Assembly (NCBI GenBank): GCA_023151255.1
Contig: JAKLJG010000002.1
Span: 192,574-256,573, forward strand
Reading direction: 5' to 3'
Source: Cyclobacteriaceae bacterium
Lineage (GTDB): Bacteria; Bacteroidota; Bacteroidia; Cytophagales; Cyclobacteriaceae
Length of the DNA stretch: 64,000 bases
The position numbers and the translations under genes are program-made. Below, in pieces: positions 8,994 to 18,440 of the stretch. Positions within the stretch are counted from its first letter, which is position 1. Every line of letters starts with the position of its first letter. Below the pieces are notes generated by a model. It was not told the origin of the DNA. It saw only the letters and a list, made by a program, of their open reading frames with translations, and did no database searches.

Positions 8994-10262
8994 TGAACGA
9001 TCTTTGACATGCCATTCTCTGTTCGCTTTCTGTGTCCGGTAGTTGTGATTTGCTTTCAGTGAACGATCTTTGACATGTAAGTTATACGCGGACGGCCTCG
9101 GTGTTATGTTGTGATTTGCTTTCAGTGAACGATCTTTGACATGCGGTGCCAACTTAAACGTGTTGAAGGTGCAGTTGTGATTTGCTTTCAGTGAACGATC
9201 TTTGACATGAAACTTAACATTGTTAAATAAGGTTTGCTGGTTGTGATTTGCTTTCAGTGAACGATCTTTGACATGGGCTAAGTTCCGGTGCCTTTCCTTC
9301 CCGTCGTTGTGATTTGCTTTCAGTGAACGATCTTTGACATGGAGGTAAGTGGTACGCCCATTGCAACGGTTGTTGTGATTTGCTTTCAGTGAACGATCTT
9401 TGACATGTAATCTTGCGGTTTCAGCCGGCCTAACTGGTTGTGATTTGCTTTCAGTGAACGATCTTTGACATGACAGTATCTGGCGGTCGTCTTGGTTTAA
9501 AAGTTGTGATTTGCTTTCAGTGAACGATCTTTGACATGGCGGGAATATTGAAAACGTCCGCGTGTTTGTTGTGATTTGCTTTCAGTGAACGATCTTTGAC
9601 ATGGAACTGGATGGGTTTGTGCTGTTCTGTAGGGTTGTGATTTGCTTTCAGTGAACGATCTTTGACATGGGTGCTCTGTTCCTGCCTTTGTAAGCTCTTG
9701 TTGTGATTTGCTTTCAGTGAACGATCTTTGACATGTATTCGAGGCTGGCGGCATATTTAATATTGGTTGTGATTTGCTTTCAGTGAACGATCTTTGACAT
9801 GCATTGAAGGGGAAGGAAAACTTTTGAACCTGTTGTGATTTGCTTTCAGTGAACGATCTTTGACATGCTATTGCTATTATTAACCGCTCGTGTTTTTGTT
9901 GTGATTTGCTTTCAGTGAACGATCTTTGACATGAAGCATTTTTTTTCTATTCTTCCGGTATCTGTTGTGATTTGCTTTCAGTGAACGATCTTTGACATGT
10001 GTCAGCTCTTTTACCCAGTAATAAGAGACGTTGTGATTTGCTTTCAGTGAACGATCTTTGACATGTCGCAGGTATTCAAGTATTGAAATCCGTACGTTGT
10101 GATTTGCTTTCAGTGAACGATCTTTGACATGGGTTAAAAAGTCATTGGTAACTCTGGTAGGTTGTGATTTGCTTTCAGTGAACGATCTTTGACATGCCCA
10201 CTTATCAGAATCAACAACGGATGAAAGTTGTGATTTGCTTTCAGTGAACGATCTTTGACATG
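8976..10262 (+). CRISPR. Type II-C CRISPR array, 20 repeats and 19 spacers
   Basis: Twenty identical 36-bp repeats begin GTTGTGATTTGC and end CTTTGACATG, starting at 8976, 9042, 9108, 9174, 9240, 9306, 9372, 9437, 9503, 9568, 9634, 9700, 9766, 9832, 9898, 9964, 10030, 10096, 10161 and 10227. Spacers are 30 bp except three of 29 bp (9408, 9539, 10132), and all differ. No repeat is degenerate, so sequence decay does not mark the trailer end. The orientation is set by pairing of the repeat's first 12 bases with the anti-repeat of the tracrRNA at 16185, which gives crRNAs reading left to right, opposite to the cas genes. Confidence 0.98.
8977..9006 (+). promoter_or_regulatory. Promoter embedded in the CRISPR repeat (first copy)
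   Basis: Repeat positions 2-4 are TTG and positions 24-31 are GATCTTTG, separated by 19 nt. This resembles the Bacteroidota promoter (TTG or TTTG at -33, TAnnTTTG at -7), with one mismatch in the -7 box. Transcription would start around repeat position 35-36, at the spacer boundary. The same element occurs in all 20 repeats. The fbp promoter in this window has the same 19-nt spacing. The call is an inference from sequence only. Confidence 0.5.
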
Positions 10263-10355
10263 CCATTTATAGCAAGCCTGTTGTAAACCAGCAGGTTGCA
10301 GCCGGTTGAGGACAGAAAAAATGGCCTGTCACATGTCGAAGAAGCCCCTGCTGCC

Positions 10356-10688
<333 letters not shown>

Positions 10689-11621
10689 TTAGGGCAGTTC
10701 GGGGTATATTATCTTTTTGGCATTTCCGCCAAAGCAGCGGGCCAGCGAGGCTGTGGTATGCTGGGCGGCCACCATCAGCGGGCTGCGTTCACCGTTCAGC
10801 AGTACATCAACCGAAGCAAGGCCCAGCAGTTTCTTTTTTACATCGGGCGAAAGCTGGTTGTAGTCACTTCCCTGAACAGCCAACCCTTTTACCAGCGAAT
10901 CGGCAAATGGGCGGTAAGGTTCCATCACATCATCGGCCAGGCAATAGTGGTTGTACTGGTTGTGGTGGTGAATGCCCAGCGTTGGCAGCAGGCCCGAGCC
11001 AACCAGACTGCGGGCAATAATGGCGCGCAGGATGGCGTAGGCATAGTTTAGTAAATTGTTTGGCGGGAGGCCTTCGCGTTCGCGTTTGAAACCGGGAATT
11101 TCCGGAAAGAGGTTTTTCCAGTAATAGGTAGCTGCACGGGCTTCGAGGTTTTCGGTATCGCCCGAAAGCACATCTTTGCTCCACTTCAGCAGGTTGCCCG
11201 CTTCGATGCCGCAGCGTTGAAGCAACAGCGCCTGGTTTTTGATTTTGGCCTTTACAGTTTGCTGCCACAATTGTTTTAGAAGAGGTTGGGAGGCGTTGAG
11301 TTGATCGCGGAACCGGGTGGCTTGCAGGGTATGGCCCGACAGGTTAAGCATAAGCCCGGTGGGCAAGTGGGTGTTATCGCAGGTAATGAAGGCCACGTTG
11401 TTGGCCAGCAGTTTGGCCATGAGAGCTTGCGATATAATAATTTGCTGGTGGTCGAGTATGACTACGCCAACATCCTCAATGGGTATGGTGGCCTGTGCTT
11501 CTTTTTTAAAGGCTTCGGGCAGGGTAGGGTTGTTTTCCACCTCGGGCAGACGCACCACCAGTTGTTCGAGGTGGGTGCTCAGGTATGCCGGGTTGCCGAA
11601 ATAGAGGGTGCGTTTGATCAT
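10689..11621 (-). CDS. cas1: CRISPR-associated endonuclease Cas1 (type II)
   Basis: Cas1 is the integrase that inserts new spacers into the array. The start is placed at the ATG at 11621 because type II Cas1 proteins begin MIKRTLYFGNPAYLS. The frame is open a little further upstream, but that part is unlike Cas1. The 310-residue product has the expected metal ligands: the Glu in SGDTENLEARAATYYW, then the His and acidic residues in GIHHHNQYNHYCLADDVMEPYRP. It lies 135 nt downstream of cas9 and 3 nt upstream of cas2. Confidence 0.95.
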   Translation of the reverse strand: MIKRTLYFGNPAYLSTHLEQLVVRLPEVENNPTLPEAFKKEAQATIPIEDVGVVILDHQQIIISQALMAKLLANNVAFITCDNTHLPTGLMLNLSGHTLQATRFRDQLNASQPLLKQLWQQTVKAKIKNQALLLQRCGIEAGNLLKWSKDVLSGDTENLEARAATYYWKNLFPEIPGFKREREGLPPNNLLNYAYAILRAIIARSLVGSGLLPTLGIHHHNQYNHYCLADDVMEPYRPFADSLVKGLAVQGSDYNQLSPDVKKKLLGLASVDVLLNGERSPLMVAAQHTTASLARCFGGNAKKIIYPELP

Positions 11622-11756
11622 AGCCGGCAAAAGACATACTGAATTTAACTCAATGCTATGAAAATCAAAAATGACACTTTTAATTTTCAAGGTTGGTGAT
11701 CAAGAAACTGATAAAAATCTTGAGCTTCTTAGGGGTATACTTAAAATTTTATCACG

Positions 11757-14700
11757 CTATTTCCATTTTATTGTTCCATCCCTTTTTATTTCAAAATCGT
11801 AGCCCTCAACTGCAAAATTCAGAGTGTCTTTTGAGAGCCTTAATTTTGGATATGGGTATTCGAAATTCACATTTGAAAACCCTTGCCAGATTGCCTTACC
11901 GAAGGTTTTCTCCAGTTTTTTTAAATCATTATCAGCTCGGCTATCTATATGATGCCTGAATCTGATACGTCCGTCTTTCTCAAAACCTTCAATCACATAC
12001 AGACGATTAGAGATTTCTTTTTCAATGATACCTAGCTCTTTAAGTTCAGCTAAATTTTCTTTAAAAAAAATCACCTTTCTTCCTGAGGTAAGCACATACT
12101 TTAATTGAACTTTTGTTTTGGGTTTTTGTATTTCTATTTCCTGTTCAAACATTTCTTCTAAAATTTTTGATGTCTTTTTTATTTGAGCAGCGTTAAATAG
12201 ACTAAGTATCCTATACCCTCTTTGTTTTTGATCATTTTCGTAAAGCCCGTATGCGAAATTTTCTCCATTAGCTGCATAGTAGCTTTGCTTATACTCCTTA
12301 TCAGAAAGATTAGTTTGCCTTTTAATTGCCAGGGGCTCCGAAACACTCGCCCATACCCGTATGTGCCGGATTTTATTGCCGTGTGGCTTACCATTTTTAT
12401 CTAACAGATACACCCCTTTTTCAAAAGCTTCTTTCAGGCCTCCGGCTTCGATTACTTGTTTTTCAATTTGTGATTTCAATCCATCATCCACAACTTGTTT
12501 TTTGATGTCATCCAGCGTCTTAAATCCAAGTGTGTTTGCATCTTTTTTATACTGAAGCGGGATCCTTACCACATATTTTACCTCTTCTTCCTGAACGAAT
12601 TTTTCATTTTCATCTTTCAATAAATTCCCTTTCTCGCCTTTTTTTGCAGGCTTTATTGCGCCATAGAATGTTTCCTGATGAAGTTGCCCGCGAATACTAT
12701 CTCCTGTTGCCCACTTGTTGACTTTCGTTCCATCCGGTTTTTCAATAAGTACTTCTTTACCGCGTTTACGCACTTTTCGCTTGGCGGGTGTTAACTCCTG
12801 GTTGTTGGCAATGTTATTTATCAAAATAGTATCATCAATACTCCAAACAAACTCTCGCTTAAAGCCTTTATAGGGCTCTTCTGAAAATGTAGCTTTTGGA
12901 TTTTTTTCCTTGGCTTCATAATACCTTTCTAAAATAGCATCGCGTTGTGCGGCCATAGGAATGAGGGTCAGTACTGCGGCATCTTTGGCATGATGCGAAT
13001 GTCTGCTCCGGTCTTTCTTCTCATCGGGAGCCTGCAGTTGGTATATTTTTCTGAATTCTGATATTATTGTTCCTTTTTGTAAATCTACTTTATCAAAATA
13101 GGTTTTCAAATAATGGAATGCATATTTTGAAATAAGCTGGGTATCCACCTTTTGACTGTTTTTGAAACCACTTGTAATTTCGGTAATCGTAAACCTTTCC
13201 AATTTGTTTTGCCAGTAATCCAACTCCATTTGCCACAGGTGCCGTTGTTGAATGGCATCATCTTTCCATTTTTTAATTACAGCTTTTTTAGATTTTGTCT
13301 TCCAAAAATCAATTTGCTGTTTGATGCGTTTAACTTTTTCTTCCCACGCTTCTAATCTTGGCTTTATGGCTGAACATTTTCCAATGTTCGCGCCAAAGTC
13401 ATGTTCTCTATCATAGTTAGGAAGTTGGGTAGGGATTTGATTTTTCTTTACACTACGATTATAGTCCGCATAACAAACTGTAAGGTTTGCCAAAGAATTA
13501 TCAAAAGATTTGCTTCTTGGAAGTGTGTGCTCAAAATCAATGACATTTTCATTGAACAAATCTGTTAATTTGATAAACCTGCCTGTATATAGGCACTGGT
13601 AACCCTGTTCTTTCCAAAGGCGAAACTTATCGATTAAGTTTTTACCATGTCCATTCCAACGAATTGCTTCATTCTTTTGAGTTGATTTTTTTCTTTTCTT
13701 CTTCCCTTTTTCATCTTCTTCTACTTCTTCAACTTCCGGCAGTGTTTGATCAGCATTTTGCTCGTAAAACAAGCGAACCTTATCGATGTCGTCATTACTG
13801 TCTGAGTTTGCTTTAATGCCTGGATCTTCGTTTAGAAGCTTGTTAATAGCCTCTGCAAACTCCTGATTTTCCGCTTCGCGTTGGCGTTGCCAGGCTTCAA
13901 TGGCCCAACGTTTATTCGCATCATTTAGCTCTCGTGCAACTTCTACCACAACCCTTGTTTCACTGTCAATTTGATTGGTTTCGATCATATAATTTATCAA
14001 CTTGCGCAGTTCGTGTAAAGTGCGCATAGCCATTGGGTTTTTGAATGAACCTGTTTTGGGGCTGCCGAGCTTTAGCACTCCGTCCTTATCGGGTTTAGCA
14101 GGCGGATAAATGTTGATTTCGGAAGGATGATAAATTTTTGAAAGCTTCTTCTCGTCAAGATTTTCAAATTTGTCCAATAGAAACTCTTTTAACGTATCAA
14201 TCAGTTTGGGTAACTGGTAGTAGCCCGATTCGGTTTTGAAATACTTTTTACCGTTCGATTGAATGGTAACAATTCGTTCTTTGCTTCCGGAATCCCTGAC
14301 AATTCCGTGCTTGGTAAAATAGGCTTGATAACAGTCTTTAACGGTATCGAATATGGGTTTCTTGTTCTGTTCAGAAAAGCTATTCCACTTACCTTTTCCG
14401 AGAGTTTCTTCAATGGCGATTTGAATCTGCTTTAAATCACTCTCATCTAGCACATAGTTTTTTCCACCAGACTTTTCATTTGCTTCCAGATTTTTGTGCT
14501 TTGAAATAAGGTTGTTAACAATATTGAGAATCGTTTTTTGCTGACGATTTTCATTAATGACCTCACTAATGCTTTCCAACAGCATTTTTTCGTTTTGTGA
14601 CCATAAATCTTTACCAAGAATTTCAGGAATATTGGCCAATAAAACAGCCTCCGTGTAAATTAAGCCTTTCTGTAAAAACACATTTATTTTGTTGATGGCA

Positions 14701-16154
14701 TTCAAGCTCAACATGCCATAACCAACGGGCAATGTGTTCCATGCAATTACAAATTTTTTAACTTTTTCAGGTTCAAGTTTCAATTTGTTTTCTGCGAATT
14801 CAGCAACATACTCCTGGTCTTCATAGCTAAATAAAACGTGCCAAATGTCTTCGATATCGTAATAGTCTTTTCCGGATTTGGATTTTCGGTCTTTTTTGAT
14901 TTTTACATTCAAAAAGTTATCACCAAAAATATCTTTTAACCGAGCCGAGACAGGGCAGCCGGTTACAGTTGTTTTAGGTGAATAATTGAGTTGCCAATTT
15001 TTTCCTTTTTTCTTAAAGAATTCTACTATTTCAGAGAATGGAAAGTAGCCTTTGGTTCGTAAGAAAAATTTTTCATATAGTTCTTGTAAAAGAGGGAGTT
15101 CAATTTTATGTGCCTCATTAGGGTTGTTCGAATAGGAAATTTTCTCCCCTGCAAATGGTTTGAATTTAATGTTGTTCAAAAATGCCCATGCTCTAAAAGT
15201 TTCAAATGCTGGGTGGCTGATGGGAGCGCGGTATTTGCTAGGTTCTAATGTACATTTTCCAATTAATCCTTTCTGTGAACGTAAGGGACGTTTGTAGAAA
15301 ATACTTCCATTATTCTTATTTCTGGCAGTTTCAACAAGTTTGGTATAAAGCGCGCTTTCAAATTTTAATCCTTGAAATTGAAAAATGAATTTAATCTCAT
15401 CTTTATAGTTTTCACGAATCAGGTATTGGGTAATATCAAGCCGAATTCTTTTTCCTTCATTTTCTTTATTTGCCAGGAAAACGCCAACAGGTACTGACGA
15501 ATCATAATCAGGAAATAATTCTTTCAGTTTGTTTGTTTTCTTTAGCTCCGATTTCTGAAGTGTAGTCTCATTTTCGTCAACAACATCAACTTCCTCCTCT
15601 TTCACATCTTCCGCAGCTTTGCGACTGCTTTTAAAACCCCTGCGTTGAGCAATGTGGTACAAGGCCCTGCCTAATTTAAAACGGTTTGTTTCTTTAGAAA
15701 AATCCAGTTTTGTTTCCGCTAATTCTTTTCGTAGTTGATAGGGACTTGTATAGTCTGGTTTGCCGTCATTATCAAAATCTAATTTTATCCAGGCATCAAA
15801 TGCTGTATTCCAAATCGGATAAACACGTCCTGCGTTGTTATTCTTGCGCGCTTCTTCCTTGCTGTAATGTCTCCATTTGTTTAAGTCTGCAATTGTTAAT
15901 GGACAATAGCCCTCTGTTATTAGAACTTCAAGCGTGGCCCAAAGCCGGTATTTTCGCGCTTGATATAGTCTTCTGATTGACCTTTTTTTCGTACGTTCGG
16001 CAGCATAGGAGTATTCTCCTGTTTTTCCAACACCCACACCTTTTTTAAAAGTGATTACTCCGAATTTCTCAATTTGGTTTTCTAAGGCATTAGGGTTTCT
16101 CAGTGCCCAGCCGATCGAATTTGTTCCTAAGTCAAGTCCTAGAATCTTGCTCAT
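11757..16154 (-). CDS. cas9: Cas9 RNA-guided DNA endonuclease, type II-C
   Basis: Cas9 cuts DNA matching the spacer with two nuclease centres. All catalytic motifs are present in this 1465-residue protein. RuvC-I is at the N-terminus (GLDLGTNSIGWAL, Asp8). An Arg-rich bridge helix follows (RTKKRSIRRLYQARKYRLW). RuvC-II is near residue 736 (VVVEVARELN), HNH near 871 (DFEHTLPRSKSFDNSLANL), and RuvC-III near 1056 (HSHHAKDAAVL). The length and the absence of cas4 or csn2 fit the large Bacteroidota II-C group. A strongly basic and acidic insert (EEDEKGKKKRKKS, near residue 820) precedes the HNH domain. No truncation or frameshift is seen. Confidence 0.97.
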   Translation of the reverse strand: MSKILGLDLGTNSIGWALRNPNALENQIEKFGVITFKKGVGVGKTGEYSYAAERTKKRSIRRLYQARKYRLWATLEVLITEGYCPLTIADLNKWRHYSKEEARKNNNAGRVYPIWNTAFDAWIKLDFDNDGKPDYTSPYQLRKELAETKLDFSKETNRFKLGRALYHIAQRRGFKSSRKAAEDVKEEEVDVVDENETTLQKSELKKTNKLKELFPDYDSSVPVGVFLANKENEGKRIRLDITQYLIRENYKDEIKFIFQFQGLKFESALYTKLVETARNKNNGSIFYKRPLRSQKGLIGKCTLEPSKYRAPISHPAFETFRAWAFLNNIKFKPFAGEKISYSNNPNEAHKIELPLLQELYEKFFLRTKGYFPFSEIVEFFKKKGKNWQLNYSPKTTVTGCPVSARLKDIFGDNFLNVKIKKDRKSKSGKDYYDIEDIWHVLFSYEDQEYVAEFAENKLKLEPEKVKKFVIAWNTLPVGYGMLSLNAINKINVFLQKGLIYTEAVLLANIPEILGKDLWSQNEKMLLESISEVINENRQQKTILNIVNNLISKHKNLEANEKSGGKNYVLDESDLKQIQIAIEETLGKGKWNSFSEQNKKPIFDTVKDCYQAYFTKHGIVRDSGSKERIVTIQSNGKKYFKTESGYYQLPKLIDTLKEFLLDKFENLDEKKLSKIYHPSEINIYPPAKPDKDGVLKLGSPKTGSFKNPMAMRTLHELRKLINYMIETNQIDSETRVVVEVARELNDANKRWAIEAWQRQREAENQEFAEAINKLLNEDPGIKANSDSNDDIDKVRLFYEQNADQTLPEVEEVEEDEKGKKKRKKSTQKNEAIRWNGHGKNLIDKFRLWKEQGYQCLYTGRFIKLTDLFNENVIDFEHTLPRSKSFDNSLANLTVCYADYNRSVKKNQIPTQLPNYDREHDFGANIGKCSAIKPRLEAWEEKVKRIKQQIDFWKTKSKKAVIKKWKDDAIQQRHLWQMELDYWQNKLERFTITEITSGFKNSQKVDTQLISKYAFHYLKTYFDKVDLQKGTIISEFRKIYQLQAPDEKKDRSRHSHHAKDAAVLTLIPMAAQRDAILERYYEAKEKNPKATFSEEPYKGFKREFVWSIDDTILINNIANNQELTPAKRKVRKRGKEVLIEKPDGTKVNKWATGDSIRGQLHQETFYGAIKPAKKGEKGNLLKDENEKFVQEEEVKYVVRIPLQYKKDANTLGFKTLDDIKKQVVDDGLKSQIEKQVIEAGGLKEAFEKGVYLLDKNGKPHGNKIRHIRVWASVSEPLAIKRQTNLSDKEYKQSYYAANGENFAYGLYENDQKQRGYRILSLFNAAQIKKTSKILEEMFEQEIEIQKPKTKVQLKYVLTSGRKVIFFKENLAELKELGIIEKEISNRLYVIEGFEKDGRIRFRHHIDSRADNDLKKLEKTFGKAIWQGFSNVNFEYPYPKLRLSKDTLNFAVEGYDFEIKRDGTIKWK

Positions 16155-16158
16155 ATAG

Positions 16159-16188
16159 TTGCTGATTTAGTTTCTATTACTATTTTTA
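16159..16188 (+). promoter_or_regulatory. Possible tracrRNA promoter
   Basis: TTG at 16159-16161 and TATTTTTA at 16181-16188 are separated by 19 nt and approximate TTG/TAnnTTTG. Initiation would fall near 16193, giving a minimal tracrRNA that starts at the 12-nt anti-repeat. If the upper stem at 16185-16190 is used in the cell, the true promoter must lie further upstream. Confidence 0.3.
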
Positions 16189-16257
16189 CTCTTGCAAATC
16201 ACAATAAGGCTATAAGCCGAAGAATTTCTCAGCCCTGCTTCGGTGGGGCTTCTTTTT
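16185..16257 (+). ncRNA. tracrRNA
   Basis: The RNA pairs with the CRISPR repeat in two parts. GCAAATCACAAT at 16194-16205 pairs with the first 12 bases of the repeat (one G-U), and TTTACT at 16185-16190 pairs with AGTGAA at repeat positions 17-22. A 3/4-nt internal bulge separates them. After the anti-repeat comes the II-C nexus, AATAAGGC-TATAA-GCC, similar to AATAAGGCCG in the Neisseria tracrRNA. It ends in a terminator hairpin at 16231-16250 followed by TCTTTTT. It is divergent from cas9 and starts about 30 nt upstream of it. The exact 5' end is not determined. Confidence 0.88.
16231..16257 (+). terminator. tracrRNA terminator hairpin
   Basis: AGCCC pairs with GGGCT around a CTTCGG-containing loop and is followed by TTCTTTTT. 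It is the last hairpin of the tracrRNA and an intrinsic terminator. Confidence 0.8.
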
Positions 16258-16361
16258 CCCAACCGAATTTACAGCAATTCCAAGACAGTTTGTGGCAGCA
16301 CTTGGGAAAAGTAACCCGCTTTACCAGGCAAATTCTTGTAAAAAATGGGTTTTTTAGGGCT

Positions 16362-16949
16362 TCAGCCCTTCAACCTCTTATACATCTCCAAACACACCCA
16401 GGCATCGGTGGCGGCATACTGCAGTTGCTTGGGGGTGAGGGTGGGGGCTTCCCAGTTGCTGGTTTGGGCGCTCTTGCTGATGCGGAAGCCCAGCAGCAGG
16501 GCGGTTAGTTTTTTTATACTCTCGGCTTCGTACCCTGCTTTGCGGGTAAGGTGGGTAAGTTCCAGAAAGCCTTCGGGCTTAAACCGTTTCAGGCGTTGCA
16601 GGGCGGCCAGGTCATCGCGCAGTGCAAGGCCAACTTTTAATTTGTCTTTATCCTGCAGGTAGTCGAGCAGTTCGGGGGTAAGTCCGGTGGCCTGAACGCG
16701 GATAAGAAAGGCCTTGTGGGGCAGGGCCAGTTGCATAAGCGCCACGTTGTAGCGCTGGCCTTTTACAAATGCGGGGCGGGTTTCGGTGTCAAAACCTGCA
16801 GTATCGTGCTCTTTAATTTCATCAAGTGCGCGCACCAGTTTGGTATGCTCCTGCACCACTACAATTTTTCCTTCAAAGGCCTTCAGCGGCAGGGATTGTA
16901 TTTCGCTGTGATCGATGGTGGCCCTATGGCTGTTCTTTTTGTCCGTCAT
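16362..16949 (-). CDS. RNase D-like 3'-5' exonuclease
   Basis: The 195-residue protein is a single DEDDy exonuclease domain: GFDTET (Exo I, near residue 52), LALRDDLAAL (Exo II, near 112) and YAATDAWVCLEMY (Exo III, near 180). It lacks the HRDC domains of full RNase D, as do many short Bacteroidota homologues annotated as 3'-5' exonuclease domain proteins. These trim structured RNA 3' ends. The start overlaps the antiporter gene by 26 nt, so the two are probably one transcript. Its position next to the tracrRNA locus is probably coincidental. Confidence 0.85.
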   Translation of the reverse strand: MTDKKNSHRATIDHSEIQSLPLKAFEGKIVVVQEHTKLVRALDEIKEHDTAGFDTETRPAFVKGQRYNVALMQLALPHKAFLIRVQATGLTPELLDYLQDKDKLKVGLALRDDLAALQRLKRFKPEGFLELTHLTRKAGYEAESIKKLTALLLGFRISKSAQTSNWEAPTLTPKQLQYAATDAWVCLEMYKRLKG

Positions 16950-18381
16950 TTACAAGTCGCCTGATTTTAATGTTGGCATACGCCATGAACACCGTCATAA
17001 AAGGGCTGATAATATTAAAGAAACAATATGGTGCAAAGGTAAGCGTAGAGATGCCGAGTACGGTTGCCTGGGTTGCTCCGCAGGTATTCCACGGAATCAG
17101 TACGGAGGTAACCGTGCCGCTGTCTTCGAGTGTGCGGCTCAGTACTTCGGGTTTTAAACCTCTTTTCTTAAACGTATCGGCATACATGCGGCCGGGTACT
17201 GCAATGGCCATGTACTGGTCGGAGGCGGTGAGGTTAAAGAACACACAGGTGGCGGCTGTTGAGGCTACCAGTGAGCCCACCGATTTGGCAAAGCGGATGA
17301 TCTCATCGGCAATTCGTTTAAGCATTCCACCGGCCTCCATCACACCGCCAAATACCATGGCGCATAAAATCAGCCACACGGTGTTGAGCATGCCGGCCAT
17401 GCCGCGCGCTTTCAGTAATTCAGAAACCATGTCGTTATCGGTGGTGAGTTGTACGCCTGTGCTCATGGCGTTCATCACGGCCAGGAATGATGATTTAAGA
17501 AAGTTATCATGAATGCCCGATACCTGGTTTACTACATGTGGCTGAAAGATGACGGCACATACACCACCCAGCAGGGCGCCAATCAGCAGGGCCGGGGTGG
17601 CGGGCACTTTGCGCACAATCATGATGATAACCAGCGCGGGCACGACAAACAAAACCGGGTTCAGGTTAAAGGCATCGTCAATAGCTTTCAATACTACGGC
17701 ATCCTGGGCTTCGGATTGTGTTGTGTCGAGCGTAAAGCCCCACACCAGGAAAATAATTAACGTGATGATGAGTGTGGGTATGGTTGTGTACATCAGGTAG
17801 CGGATGTGCGTGAACAGATCCGTGCCGGCCATGGCCGGTGCCAGGTTGGTGGTGTCGGATAATGGCGAAATCTTATCGCCAAAATAAGCACCCGAGATAA
17901 TGGCTCCGCCAATAACCCCGATGTGGATGCCCAGCGCCTGCCCGATGCCCAGCAGTGCAATACCAATGGTGGCGATGGTGCCCCATGAACTGCCGGTAGC
18001 CAACGAAACAATGCAACACACCACACAGGCTGCAAACAAAAAGATGGTAGGGTTAAGAATTTTTAATCCATAGTAGATCATAGCCGGTACAATGCCGCTC
18101 AGCAGCCAGGTGCCCGACAGCGAACCAATGACCAACAGGATGAGAATAGCCCCCATGGCCATGCTGATGCTCTTCACAATACTGTGTTCAATTTCTTTCC
18201 AGGTGCGCCCAAGGCGCCAGGCCACCACACCGGCCACAGCAGCCCCCAGCAGCAGGGCAATCTGGTTTGGACCACCGGTGGCATCGGCACTGTAAATAAT
18301 AACATTGGTTGCCAACAGAGCCGTTAAGATGGCGATGGGTATAAATGCCTGAGCCAGCGTAGGCTCTTTGTGGTGTGTCAT
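16924..18381 (-). CDS. NhaC-family Na+/H+ antiporter
   Basis: This 485-residue integral membrane protein has about twelve hydrophobic segments and NhaC-family motifs such as ATGSSWGTIATIG in the middle, ISGAYFGDKISPLSDTTNLA, and GTVTSVLIPWNTCGATQA near the C-terminus. The family exchanges Na+ for H+. Some members exchange organic acids or amines instead. Because it follows a Rieske oxygenase and flavoprotein genes on the same strand, it could import a substrate for that pathway, but this is only a contextual guess. Confidence 0.85.
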   Translation of the reverse strand: MTHHKEPTLAQAFIPIAILTALLATNVIIYSADATGGPNQIALLLGAAVAGVVAWRLGRTWKEIEHSIVKSISMAMGAILILLVIGSLSGTWLLSGIVPAMIYYGLKILNPTIFLFAACVVCCIVSLATGSSWGTIATIGIALLGIGQALGIHIGVIGGAIISGAYFGDKISPLSDTTNLAPAMAGTDLFTHIRYLMYTTIPTLIITLIIFLVWGFTLDTTQSEAQDAVVLKAIDDAFNLNPVLFVVPALVIIMIVRKVPATPALLIGALLGGVCAVIFQPHVVNQVSGIHDNFLKSSFLAVMNAMSTGVQLTTDNDMVSELLKARGMAGMLNTVWLILCAMVFGGVMEAGGMLKRIADEIIRFAKSVGSLVASTAATCVFFNLTASDQYMAIAVPGRMYADTFKKRGLKPEVLSRTLEDSGTVTSVLIPWNTCGATQATVLGISTLTFAPYCFFNIISPFMTVFMAYANIKIRRLVNDGQKEQP

Positions 18382-18440
18382 CCGGTAATAATTATCCGGG
18401 CAAGATAGGAATTCTACTCAAAGCAAAAACCTTTTGCAGG

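Noticed and set aside
8692-10266. Minus-strand ORFs across the CRISPR array with repeated HVKDRSLKANHN or CQRSFTESKSQ peptides
   Set aside because: They are translations of the 36-bp repeat in two frames. Spacing follows the repeat period and the gene-like length is an artefact.
11622-11690. N-terminal extension of Cas1
   Set aside because: The open frame continues, but the added 23 residues are unlike Cas1, and the family begins at MIKRTLYFGNPA.
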